Assembly: GCF_046365375.1 (NCBI RefSeq)
Contig: NZ_JBKEIT010000009.1
Coordinates: forward strand, 225,302 to 289,301
Origin: Butyricimonas muris
Lineage (GTDB): Bacteria > Bacteroidota > Bacteroidia > Bacteroidales > Marinifilaceae
Direction of reading: 5' to 3'
Length of the DNA stretch: 64,000 nucleotides
Under the pieces are notes generated by a model. It saw nothing but the letters and a program-made list of their open reading frames with translations, did no database searches and was not told the origin of the DNA. This document shows positions 8,866 to 17,581 of the stretch, piece after piece (position 1 is the stretch's first letter; every line of letters starts with the position of its first letter). The translations under genes were made by a program, and so were the position numbers.

Positions 8866-9999
8866 TTATAATTTCAACAGCGATTTAATCTTCTCGAAAA
8901 TATCGGTATTTTCATAAATACCCGTGAACGCTTCCGCCCCGGGACCAAAGGCATAAACCGGAACCATAACACCGCTATGACTACCCGTGGAAAACTTACC
9001 CACGATCTCACCTCGTTCCAAATCACCGCCCACCAAAGTCAGTCCTCCGGTTTCATGATCGGCAGTCACCACCACCAGCGTATTCCCGTCGGCAGCCGCC
9101 CACTCAAACACCTTACCTATCGTACGGTCGAAATCTAATACCTCCTCCACCAGAGGACGAAGTTGATTGGAATGCCCGTAATCGTCTATCTGCGACGCCT
9201 CCACCATCAGGAAAAAACCTTTTTTGTTACGCGACAAAAGTTCCAAGGCTTTCAAGGTACCCTCCGTCAGCATCTCTTCCCGCTCTGCCGGACGAGGCAA
9301 ATCGTGATCCGCCCAAACGGCAAGCACTTTTCCGCTTTCGATAGCGTCCAATTGCTCCTTATTCTCCGGAGTCCGGTACCCCAACGCCCGCATCTCTTCC
9401 ATAATATCACGACCATCCTCCCGTTCACAAAAATACCGCTTACCGCCACCAAAAATAAAATCGACACCACACCCCACGTAATCCGCGATAATCGCTTCCG
9501 CCTGCTCCCGGTCACTATTGTGCGCGCAGAAAGCCGCCGGAGTGGCATCATTCAAACGACAGGTAACCACAACCCCCGTGGACTTGTTTTTAGCGGCAGC
9601 CAAATCCGTCAAAGTAGTCAACGGCTTCCCGTCCGGATCAACCCCCACCGAATGGTAGCGAGTCTTATGTCCTGTCGCCAAAGCCGTACCGGATGCCCCG
9701 GAATCGGTAATCAAACGGTCATAACAATAAGTCTTCGCCAACCCCACGCATCGGCAATTCTCAATATTCAACTTTCCCCGGTTGGCAGCCCAAGTGGAAT
9801 ACATCGTCATCAGACTCATACCGTCGCCAATCATAAAGACCACGTTCTTCACCTTCCCTTTCGTCGGGGATACAATCTTTTTCACCGGGCTCTCCTTGTC
9901 CCAAGTCACTTTAATTTCACGGTCTTTGCCCTGTCCGGCAACCATTGCCGGACAAATGAGCAAAGCGCACACAAACAACACAAAACACAATCTAATCAT
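8866..9999 (-). CDS. Alkaline phosphatase family protein
   Basis: A 377-residue exported phosphomonoesterase of the PhoA superfamily. The signal peptide ends AMVAGQ. Metal and catalytic signatures are all present: IGDGMSLM (first zinc Asp), ITDSGASGTALATG with the catalytic Ser, ASQIDDYGHSN, TADHETGG and HSGVMVPVYAFG. Family members hydrolyse phosphate monoesters in the periplasm. The start codon overlaps the stop of the upstream phosphoesterase by one base (TAATG), which indicates translational coupling. In this locus it may remove phosphates exposed by the two phosphodiesterase-like proteins on either side. Confidence 0.95.
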   Translation of the reverse strand: MIRLCFVLFVCALLICPAMVAGQGKDREIKVTWDKESPVKKIVSPTKGKVKNVVFMIGDGMSLMTMYSTWAANRGKLNIENCRCVGLAKTYCYDRLITDSGASGTALATGHKTRYHSVGVDPDGKPLTTLTDLAAAKNKSTGVVVTCRLNDATPAAFCAHNSDREQAEAIIADYVGCGVDFIFGGGKRYFCEREDGRDIMEEMRALGYRTPENKEQLDAIESGKVLAVWADHDLPRPAEREEMLTEGTLKALELLSRNKKGFFLMVEASQIDDYGHSNQLRPLVEEVLDFDRTIGKVFEWAAADGNTLVVVTADHETGGLTLVGGDLERGEIVGKFSTGSHSGVMVPVYAFGPGAEAFTGIYENTDIFEKIKSLLKL

Positions 10000-10973
10000 T
10001 ACTTCAATTTTTTCAAGTCTTCAAAATCTACCGGATACTTGCATCTGTTTTTCGCCTCCCCGCCTTTCAGCCGGACATACGTTTCAAATTCCCGTTTCCC
10101 TTCCGTCAATTCAATCACCCGCACCCCCGGTTCCAAACACCCGTAGGCATTTTTCCCGGCGGACACACGCCCGTATCCCAACGCTATATCATAATATACA
10201 CCTATAAAGTCATTTTCATGGTCATGCCCCGCGAACACCCCCATCACCTGCCCCGACTCTTTCAACACAGTAAACAACCCGCTATTCAGCCTCGGGCAAC
10301 AAATTTCTTCCAACCTCACCCCGAACGTCTTCCCGTTCCAAGCATGGTTATATTCCGGCAACGGGATATGCATAAACAGCAGCGACGGACACTCTCGTCT
10401 TGCGCTCTGCTCCCGCAACCAAGCTATCTGTGAAAAATCCACCCACTGGTATCCCCCCACCTCTTTCAACTCGCAATTACTATGCGAATCCAAAAAATAA
10501 AGCACAGCAGCCGTCGCCCGGCTCTGCTTCCCCTCTATCTCCAACACGTAATTCCCGACACCCTTCACGTTCCCCTTGCTCATCAAGCAATTGGGAGCCT
10601 CCTTCACCATCTCGTAAATCTCCTCCCGACTCATTCCCTGCTCGTGATCATGATTCCCGAAAACCATCGTCCACGCCACCCCGCACGTTCTCATTTGCTC
10701 CACCAACCGTCCCCATGTCGCTTGCGGATTCAACTCTGTCACCTGATCCCCCGTAAACACCACCAAGTCCGGTCGCTCCTCCCGTATCACCTCCTCCAAC
10801 AATTCAAAACACACTTCCGACTGCCCTTTCTTCTGGTTAATGTGCATATCAGTCACCTGCACGATCTTAAACCGTCCCTCCCCGTCAAACTTCAAGCGAG
10901 ATTGAGCTACCAAACCTCCCGCCCAAAAAAGCAATAACAGCAGGACAGAGAAAATACGACATCCTCTATTCAT
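9999..10973 (-). CDS. Exported calcineurin-like metallophosphoesterase
   Basis: About 324 residues from the ATG complementary to 10971-10973 (MNRGCRIF); a GTG at 10997 is less likely. The signal peptide has core SVLLLLLFWAGGLVA. The metallophosphoesterase blocks are QVTDMHI, VVFTGDQVTE, VFGNHDHEQ, MHIPLPEY and FAGHDHEND, so both metal sites look complete. It resembles the purple-acid-phosphatase-like/Icc group of Bacteroidetes PUL phosphoesterases. It opens the tightly packed block of three phosphoesterases plus GH92 and is separated from the upstream metalloprotease-like gene by 105 bp containing a strong hairpin. Confidence 0.92.
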   Translation of the reverse strand: MNRGCRIFSVLLLLLFWAGGLVAQSRLKFDGEGRFKIVQVTDMHINQKKGQSEVCFELLEEVIREERPDLVVFTGDQVTELNPQATWGRLVEQMRTCGVAWTMVFGNHDHEQGMSREEIYEMVKEAPNCLMSKGNVKGVGNYVLEIEGKQSRATAAVLYFLDSHSNCELKEVGGYQWVDFSQIAWLREQSARRECPSLLFMHIPLPEYNHAWNGKTFGVRLEEICCPRLNSGLFTVLKESGQVMGVFAGHDHENDFIGVYYDIALGYGRVSAGKNAYGCLEPGVRVIELTEGKREFETYVRLKGGEAKNRCKYPVDFEDLKKLK

Positions 10974-11011
10974 AAACTCACAATTCAATAAAATCACACA
11001 TTACAACATAG

Positions 11012-11055
11012 TAAGAGTAAGGAAGAAACCTTTCTTCGATTTCTTCCTTCTCTTA
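11012..11055 (-). terminator. Intra-operon stem-loop (possible attenuator)
   Basis: AAGGAAGAAA (11019-11028) pairs perfectly with TTTCTTCCTT (11040-11049), and TAAGAG/CTCTTA continue the stem beyond a single bulge. It lies between the SusD-linked lipoprotein gene and the phosphoesterase block. There is no long U-run after it on the minus strand, so it is more likely an mRNA-stabilising or partial terminator that sets transporter versus enzyme levels. The structure is seen; the role is inference. Confidence 0.6.
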
Positions 11056-11078
11056 ATTCACAACATATCAGCACATTA

Positions 11079-12371
11079 TTAATCTTCTTTTCCTGTAAAA
11101 GCCCATTTGCTCTTCCAAGCCCAACGGAGCGGGCAGTTATCCGTGATAGTACGGATACGTTTCATCTGATCCATAGTAATGTCAGTTCTAAAAGAATAGG
11201 TATCCATGATATTCGTGGAATAAAATAACAATCCATTCTCGGTTACCTTCAAACGATTATTAGCATCATTTCCATTATTGTCATACCACGCTTCCTTATA
11301 AATATCATAAGGCACAGTGTCCTCGCAATAATCCGATGTTATCCCTTCTTCTCCCGTGTACTCTGTCGGCAACAATCCAAAAAACATTCCCACTTGACCA
11401 AGTTGTCCCCACAATAAATCGTCACCTGTTGAAAACTGCTCGAGATCAAACATCATACCGATATCACTAAGACTCCAATCATCTTTCTCCATCGCTTCAA
11501 ATTCCTCCTCGGTTTTCTCCTGCATAGCAGGTATTCCCTCCAAAGGCTCTGTTCCAGCCAATATAAAACGAGGAGGTTGTGCAGATGTCCCCGCCACAGT
11601 TTCTATAATCCAGATATTCAAATACTTTTTATAATCCCATAAAAGTTTTTTAGCTTGATAACCTTTAATCTCGCCTTCAACATTCTGTGAAAAATAGTGC
11701 CAATCCGATCCCATCTCAGGCGCAGACCACCGATTTATCCCTTTCTCCTGCATTTTTGTTCCATCAGGAGCATATTCAGCTAATTGGAAACGAATACGAG
11801 TATCAACACTATTCGGGCCAAAAACGAGTTTACGCTCAAAGCTATTCACCATCGTATTGAAAAACTCGTAAATCAAACTTGCGTCCAACTTCGCACCCCC
11901 GGTTACACTCTCTGTAGTTTGCGCCACGTGAAATACCACGGGATAGGTAATCGTTTCATACTCGTCCGCCGCAAAAGGTTGCCGCAATTTCACGGTAAAC
12001 AAATCGGATTTCATTCCGTCTGCCGTGATATAAAAACTCACTTTCCCTTTTGAAGCATCAGTCGTCTTGTATTCCGGTCCCTCCAATTCAGTTCCATCTT
12101 CCAAGAAATACTTCACCATATCACTGGGAATCCTATCCACCGGTATTCTACCATATACTTTCTCTCCATCTTTCCCCTCTGCTACTTGATAAAGTTTCGG
12201 ATCCAATGTCAAAGTGGCGACACCATCAGCAATCAACTGCTCAGCATCTGCACCTAACTCTACTTTTTCAATTTCAACTTTGCTAAAATCGAGCAACTCA
12301 CCCTCTTCCGGTGTACATCCATTAAAAATGCCCAGCGATAAAAGTAAATATAATAAATTCTTTGTCTTCAT
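11079..12371 (-). CDS. SusCD-linked pappalysin-like metalloprotease lipoprotein, zinc site lost
   Basis: A 430-residue exported protein with Cys19 as likely lipidation site (IFNGCTPEE). It has the layout of the substrate-import-associated zinc metallohydrolase lipoproteins found next to SusC/SusD: an N-terminal beta domain to about 130, then a pappalysin-like domain (YPVVFHVAQ, LNIWIIETVAG, PLEGIPAM). The later conserved pieces SDYCEDTVPYD and the Met-turn region NIMDTYSF are kept. Where the family has HExxHxxGxxH this protein reads GQVGMFFGLLP (325-335), with all three His and the catalytic Glu replaced while the surrounding Gly and hydrophobic pattern remain. It is therefore probably a pseudoenzyme kept for binding. 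It starts 4 bp after the SusD stop, so it should be an outer-membrane partner of that SusCD pair. Confidence 0.75.
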   Translation of the reverse strand: MKTKNLLYLLLSLGIFNGCTPEEGELLDFSKVEIEKVELGADAEQLIADGVATLTLDPKLYQVAEGKDGEKVYGRIPVDRIPSDMVKYFLEDGTELEGPEYKTTDASKGKVSFYITADGMKSDLFTVKLRQPFAADEYETITYPVVFHVAQTTESVTGGAKLDASLIYEFFNTMVNSFERKLVFGPNSVDTRIRFQLAEYAPDGTKMQEKGINRWSAPEMGSDWHYFSQNVEGEIKGYQAKKLLWDYKKYLNIWIIETVAGTSAQPPRFILAGTEPLEGIPAMQEKTEEEFEAMEKDDWSLSDIGMMFDLEQFSTGDDLLWGQLGQVGMFFGLLPTEYTGEEGITSDYCEDTVPYDIYKEAWYDNNGNDANNRLKVTENGLLFYSTNIMDTYSFRTDITMDQMKRIRTITDNCPLRWAWKSKWAFTGKED

Positions 12372-12375
12372 AATG

Positions 12376-13848
12376 TTAATCTTTTAATTGCCAAACCGGA
12401 TTTTGCTTTAATTGCTTGTTATTCTCCAACTCACTTGTAGGAATCGGGAACGTGTAACGATAATCTCCCGCACCATTCAATGTATAGGTCTGTCCCATAA
12501 TTGTACGCTCCGTTTTTACTCCCAAACGTTTCATATCCATCCAATTGTAATCTTCTTCACCTATAAACTCCTTACGACGTTCGCGATAGATATCTTGCAA
12601 CAACCCCTCTTTATCCGAAGGAGTCGTATAAGTTCCTGTATATCTTGCCTCTTTAAAACGCTCCAAGATTGCTTTTGCTTCATCCAACTGATCGGTCATT
12701 ACCAATGCCTCTGCCTGAATTAAGAACGCCTCTGCCAACCGGAATCCGATAAATATATTTCCATAAGTAGCCCCATAAATATTATATTTATTAAAATACT
12801 TCCTTGATTGAGTACCTACTCCCGGCATACTAACAGATCTTCTTCCAAAAGAATATTCATTCCGAATATCTCCTTCCGAATCAGGAAAATGAGTACTCAA
12901 AAATTCTTCATCAACTAATAAATTTCTATAGAAATAACTATTACTCATAGCAGTACCATCAAATCTTATACGCAAAGCCGCTTCAGTATTCGCTACTGCA
13001 CTATTTTGTGTTTCTGCATCAAATAACCTGGATAAATTATCCGGATTCTTCTCCAATTCCGCACCATCTGTTTCTTTTGAAGCATACAAGATTGCATTTT
13101 TCCAATCATCAGCCTCCGCCGCAGGAGAAAGTGCTTTAAATAGATAAACTTGTGCAAACAAGCGATTTACAACATGAGTATCGTACATCCGGTTAAAACT
13201 ACTCCGCATAGGTGTACGTTCCAAACGAATTTCCGCCTCATGCAAATCACTCAAAATTTGGGCATACACCTTTGTCTGAGGAGCACGGGACAAATCCACA
13301 TCCTCGAAATCATCATAAGAATTCAAACACAAAGGAATACCCAATTCATTATTGTCATAAGGAGCAAAATACTGAACCAATTTAAAGAAACAGTATGCAC
13401 GCACAACGTAAGCCTCTCCCATTACATAATCCCGCATATCTTCCTCTCCGGCAGCCGTTTTTGCTTCATGAATATATAAATTCATCAAACCGATAGGCCC
13501 ATAATACCGTCTCCAAAAACCCTGAGTCCCTTCCGACCTCCAATCTGCTTGTTCCACATCCTCAACCGTCATTCCAGCATCATCTGCTGCTAAAAGATAC
13601 AAATCAACCTCACTTGCATAAGAAACCATGGGAATATCTTCTCTGAAACGACTGAAAGGATTACGCACCATCTTAGTATGTCCATCCCCCTCAGCAGGCA
13701 TACCATACAAAAAACTGGATAACGCCTGCTTGATACTTTGCAAGTCCTCCATCGAAATCACGTTCTTAGGAGTTACATTCAAAAACTCTTTACAAGAGGT
13801 AACTCCTAAAACCAATAAAAAGCTAATTAAATATATAAACTTTCTCAT
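12376..13848 (-). CDS. SusD/RagB-family outer-membrane nutrient-binding lipoprotein
   Basis: A 490-residue SusD homologue: lipoprotein signal with GVTSCKEFLNVTPKN (Cys19), N-terminal SusD-like TPR segment, and the C-terminal RagB domain with RRKEFIGEEDYNWMDMKRLG and the closing FPIPTSELENN typical of the family. SusD proteins cap the SusC barrel and catch the ligand at the cell surface. It lies 12 bp downstream of the SusC gene and 4 bp upstream of the inactive metalloprotease lipoprotein. The ligand cannot be read from sequence; the neighbouring GH92 and phosphoesterases suggest a mannose- and phosphate-containing glycan. Confidence 0.95.
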   Translation of the reverse strand: MRKFIYLISFLLVLGVTSCKEFLNVTPKNVISMEDLQSIKQALSSFLYGMPAEGDGHTKMVRNPFSRFREDIPMVSYASEVDLYLLAADDAGMTVEDVEQADWRSEGTQGFWRRYYGPIGLMNLYIHEAKTAAGEEDMRDYVMGEAYVVRAYCFFKLVQYFAPYDNNELGIPLCLNSYDDFEDVDLSRAPQTKVYAQILSDLHEAEIRLERTPMRSSFNRMYDTHVVNRLFAQVYLFKALSPAAEADDWKNAILYASKETDGAELEKNPDNLSRLFDAETQNSAVANTEAALRIRFDGTAMSNSYFYRNLLVDEEFLSTHFPDSEGDIRNEYSFGRRSVSMPGVGTQSRKYFNKYNIYGATYGNIFIGFRLAEAFLIQAEALVMTDQLDEAKAILERFKEARYTGTYTTPSDKEGLLQDIYRERRKEFIGEEDYNWMDMKRLGVKTERTIMGQTYTLNGAGDYRYTFPIPTSELENNKQLKQNPVWQLKD

Positions 13849-13860
13849 AACATCCGTCTT

Positions 13861-16800
13861 TTAAAAGCCCAAAGAAAGATTAAACATATAAGTACGAGGA
13901 TTCGGGTAGTTGAATGCCCCTCCGGTAGTCACGTCCAAACCGCTGTACTTCGTAAATACAAACACGTTGCTCACCTGCAATCCCACACGACAACGGCTCA
14001 ATCCGATATATTTGAACCAATCACCGCGCAAATCATAGGATACCGTCAAATCGCGGAAAGCCAAGAAATCGGCCTTTTCATACTTATCATCCGTCAACAT
14101 CTGGTGATACGAAGCCCCCCTAAAGCTATAACGAGGCGTATCGGTAATGTCCCCCGGAGTCCGCCAACGATTCATGGCACTCTTTAAACGATTAGTACGA
14201 GAGAAATGTACTTCACTTCTTGTACTTCCGTTAGGTGCATATTTCCGCTCGTTAAATGTTTCCAATCGATGTCCCGCGCTGTAAGCAAAAGCGAGACGTA
14301 CCTCCAACTGTTTCCAAGACAAGGTAGAACTAAATCCTCCGGTCACTTTCGGATTCAAAGTTCCCAAATTCACCAAAGAGGCTTTCAACACATTTTGGTC
14401 AAGCTCGCTATCCGTATCCTCCATTACGTACGGGATCTCATCTATCGACACCTCTTTATTCTCCGCCCACACTTCTCTGGCTCTCTCTGTCAAATAGAAC
14501 ATGGCATTACCCGTGGCAGGATTTACCCCAGCGAAACGGTGTCCGAAAATGGTTCCGGTAGCATACCCCTCGATATTGGCAGTACTACCAGCCCAATTCA
14601 CATCTTGAAACTCCTCAAAATTCTTAATAAAGGTATCGGTAATCTTGTTCTTGTTTTGCGCGATATTGAAGGAGTTTACCCAATACACATCCTTACCCAA
14701 ATCCAAACGGAGATTGATGTTGAATTCCCATCCCTTATTCTCCAACGAGGATACATTGGTACGGATACTTTCACGCCCGTAAGAAATAGGAGTAGTCATA
14801 TCTCCCAACAAATCGCGGGTGGTATTCCAGTAATAGTTAAACGTACCACCGACACGGTTATTCCAAAAAGCGAAATCCAAACCGATATTCCGGTCTTCTT
14901 TATGCTCCCACTTGATATTCGGGTTCGGGAAAGTCACGCTTTCTGCAATAAACAAACCGTCATATTTCTCTCCACTCAAGTAAACCAACGGCATCGGGTA
15001 AGAACTACGGTCAATATTTCCCGTGTACCCGTAAGAAACACGTACCGCCAAATCGGAAATAAAGTTCACGTTCTTCAAGAAATTCTCCCGCATGGCATTC
15101 CAACGGAAACTGGCTGACCACAACGGGGTAAAACGGTTATCCGTACCGATAATATCCGCCCCATCAAAACGAGCGTTCACGTTGAATACATATTTATCCC
15201 GTAATGTATAAGTGAATGCCGCAAAGAAAGAAGCCGAACGGTCCTGTGCCTCTCCCGTACCCATCATGTTGTTGAATATATTTTGGCTTACAAAATTCTC
15301 ATACTTGATTTGTCCTGCCGGATCGTCAAAAGAGGGGAAAGTGGTAAAACGATAGATCTGATTAAACTCCGGGAAATTATGGAAGTTATTATAACTCTTA
15401 CTACCTGAAATCTCAGAACCGACAACAACAGAAAAAGAATGTCCCTCCAACTGATCGTTATTATAACTAAGCAATCCTCTCAACGCAAAAGCAGTGGAAC
15501 GACCGGAACCTTCTCTCAAATAACCGTTATTATAACCCGCCGGTATTTCTTTTTCCGGATTTATCATCAATGCCGCTCTCACGAAACTTGCATTCGCGTA
15601 AGAAGCATACGTTTCAGGACCTGCCCACTTCTCCGTGTTATTCGTACTATACGTCAACGATCCGCTTACATCTGCGGTCAATCCTTCCATGATTTTGTAA
15701 TTGAATCCCAAACGGGCAGACACATCCGAGGCAATACTCTTATTCTGCGTTTCATCCAACTCACGCAAGATATTGAATGTATCGAACCTATAACCATATT
15801 TCAAATCACTCCAGTTGTCACCCAAATAACTCAAATCAGCAGCGTAACTACCATCCTCGTTGTATGGCTTTTCGTACGGGTTAGCAAAAACCGCATACTT
15901 GAACGGGTCTACAGCAGAAGCATGATCAACATCCTCGCGATAATTTCCTTCTACTTGGAAATGCAATTCCAAATTCTCTATAGGTTTATGACGAACTTCC
16001 AATTTTGCGCCCAAATTATTATAGTGATTACTTTTCAATACACCGTCTTGACCGCTATAATTCAATGAAGCATAGTAGTTTGTTTTAGCTGAACCTCCGC
16101 GCATCGACAAGAAATGAGAATGCGAAAATCCTTTCCGGAAAATCTCGTCAAACCAATCTGTGTTCGTGGAACGCAACCGATTTAACTCGGCATCATATTC
16201 TGCCGCACTAATACGTCCTTGTTTATAATTATCGTAAATCTTACCCGCTAACCCGGCTTGATCGGCACGATGGAAATCCCGCATCAACTGAAGCTCAAAA
16301 TCCACCTTCTCGCGACCGTTCATAAAATCCAAATCAATGCTCGGTGCCGATACTATACCGAAACTACCGTTATAACTAAAAGTAGCATCCCCTTCGAAAC
16401 CGCGTTTCGTCTTGATCACAATCACACCGTTAGCAGCTCGCGCACCGTAAATAGCCGATGCTGCCGCATCCTTCAAAATCGTGATTGACTCGATATCCGC
16501 CGGAGAAAGGTTACCGATACCGTGATCAAGTGCAGACTCCTGAATATTTCCCGCGTTAAGCACGTTAATGGATGCCACACCACCTTGCAAGGGCAGACCG
16601 TCTACCACCCACATCGGCTCCTTGTTACCCGATATAGAGTTGTCACCCCGGATACGAACACTCGCCCGTGTTCCCGGAGCTCCGCTGGTCTTGAAAGAAT
16701 ACAACCCGGCAACCTTACCTTCCAAAATTTGGTCTATGCTCTTGAATGCACTATTCTCCAACTCCTTGGCAGTAATCACCGTCACCGAACCTGTCATTCG

Positions 16801-17478
16801 ATCCTTGCGGATTTCCTGATAACCGGTCACGACAACCTCATCCATCTCGTTCACCTCTTCCTCCATGTAAACCCGAATCGTGTCTTTCAACATCTGATCG
16901 GTCAAAGCCAAAGTCTTCCTTTTATACCCCACGAATGAAAATTCCAAAGTCGCTTTCTCGGTCAATTCCATGGTAAACCACCCGTTCACATCGGTAGAAG
17001 TCCCGAGGGGTACCCCTGCCACTTTCACCGTCACTCCCGGCAAAGCCTCCTTGTTCTGGTCGTACACGAAACCTTTTACCCGAAACGCTTTTTTCTCATC
17101 CTGCGCGGGCTTCACGGCAGGAGTAATCACGATATAATCGTCCACGAACTTGTACGTCATACCGCTTCCGGCAAGTACACGTTCCAGCACATCTGCCAAC
17201 TCCATGTCCTTGAAATCCGCGTTCACCTTCTTCCGCAACGCCAACCGGTCGTCATTATAAATCACGATCTTGTTCGTTTGCTTACGAATCTCCTCGAAAA
17301 CCGTCTTAATCGACGTTTCCCCCAAATTCATACTCAATTTTTGCTGTGCCAAACTGTTCGCGGATAACGTACACACGAAACAGACACACAAAATCCATGT
17401 TAGTTTCATAATTCTCCATAATTGCTGCCGCTTATTTTTTGACAAAACAAGCCACACTACATTACTTTTTTCATACAT
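13861..17478 (-). CDS. SusC/RagA-family TonB-dependent receptor with STN signalling domain
   Basis: Up to 1205 residues; the ATG at 17478 gives an N-terminus usual for this family, and an internal ATG at 17409 (MKLTWILCV) directly starts the signal peptide. After cleavage (SLAQQ) there is an STN domain (about 45-125, TSIKTVFEEIRKQTNKIVIY), a carboxypeptidase-like beta domain (GFVYDQNKEALPGVTVKVAG), the plug with the SusC signature (SVRIRGDNSISGNKEPMWVV), and a 22-strand barrel ending MFNLSLGF. The STN domain is what talks to a FecR anti-sigma factor, and such a gene (17582-18745) is immediately upstream. Import through it would be TonB-driven and its transcription ECF-sigma-dependent, in line with the lack of a consensus TAnnTTTG box in front of it. 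Confidence 0.97.
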   Translation of the reverse strand: MYEKSNVVWLVLSKNKRQQLWRIMKLTWILCVCFVCTLSANSLAQQKLSMNLGETSIKTVFEEIRKQTNKIVIYNDDRLALRKKVNADFKDMELADVLERVLAGSGMTYKFVDDYIVITPAVKPAQDEKKAFRVKGFVYDQNKEALPGVTVKVAGVPLGTSTDVNGWFTMELTEKATLEFSFVGYKRKTLALTDQMLKDTIRVYMEEEVNEMDEVVVTGYQEIRKDRMTGSVTVITAKELENSAFKSIDQILEGKVAGLYSFKTSGAPGTRASVRIRGDNSISGNKEPMWVVDGLPLQGGVASINVLNAGNIQESALDHGIGNLSPADIESITILKDAAASAIYGARAANGVIVIKTKRGFEGDATFSYNGSFGIVSAPSIDLDFMNGREKVDFELQLMRDFHRADQAGLAGKIYDNYKQGRISAAEYDAELNRLRSTNTDWFDEIFRKGFSHSHFLSMRGGSAKTNYYASLNYSGQDGVLKSNHYNNLGAKLEVRHKPIENLELHFQVEGNYREDVDHASAVDPFKYAVFANPYEKPYNEDGSYAADLSYLGDNWSDLKYGYRFDTFNILRELDETQNKSIASDVSARLGFNYKIMEGLTADVSGSLTYSTNNTEKWAGPETYASYANASFVRAALMINPEKEIPAGYNNGYLREGSGRSTAFALRGLLSYNNDQLEGHSFSVVVGSEISGSKSYNNFHNFPEFNQIYRFTTFPSFDDPAGQIKYENFVSQNIFNNMMGTGEAQDRSASFFAAFTYTLRDKYVFNVNARFDGADIIGTDNRFTPLWSASFRWNAMRENFLKNVNFISDLAVRVSYGYTGNIDRSSYPMPLVYLSGEKYDGLFIAESVTFPNPNIKWEHKEDRNIGLDFAFWNNRVGGTFNYYWNTTRDLLGDMTTPISYGRESIRTNVSSLENKGWEFNINLRLDLGKDVYWVNSFNIAQNKNKITDTFIKNFEEFQDVNWAGSTANIEGYATGTIFGHRFAGVNPATGNAMFYLTERAREVWAENKEVSIDEIPYVMEDTDSELDQNVLKASLVNLGTLNPKVTGGFSSTLSWKQLEVRLAFAYSAGHRLETFNERKYAPNGSTRSEVHFSRTNRLKSAMNRWRTPGDITDTPRYSFRGASYHQMLTDDKYEKADFLAFRDLTVSYDLRGDWFKYIGLSRCRVGLQVSNVFVFTKYSGLDVTTGGAFNYPNPRTYMFNLSLGF

Positions 17479-17518
17479 TTGTGAATTAAGTGATTCTTAA
17501 TGCTCCCCCGGGAGTGAC

Positions 17519-17549
17519 TACCGGATCGTGCTCCCAACACTTTCCGGTA
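17519..17549 (-). promoter_or_regulatory. Inverted repeat in the susC leader
   Basis: TACCGGA (17519-17525) is complementary to TCCGGTA (17543-17549) in the 103-bp gap between the FecR stop and the SusC start. A housekeeping -7 box is absent here, so the region should hold the ECF-type promoter. The repeat could be an end-of-message hairpin for FecR or a leader structure of susC. Only the pairing is observed. Confidence 0.4.
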
Positions 17550-17581
17550 TTTTTATGCCCCTTCGGAAGCGGTTTTCTACT

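Noticed and set aside
9163..10146. A 327-codon open frame on the plus strand
   Set aside because: It crosses antisense over the alkaline phosphatase and the next phosphoesterase, both clearly real.
17474..17481. TACATTTG resembling a plus-strand promoter box
   Set aside because: No plus-strand gene follows; the region is the start of the minus-strand susC.
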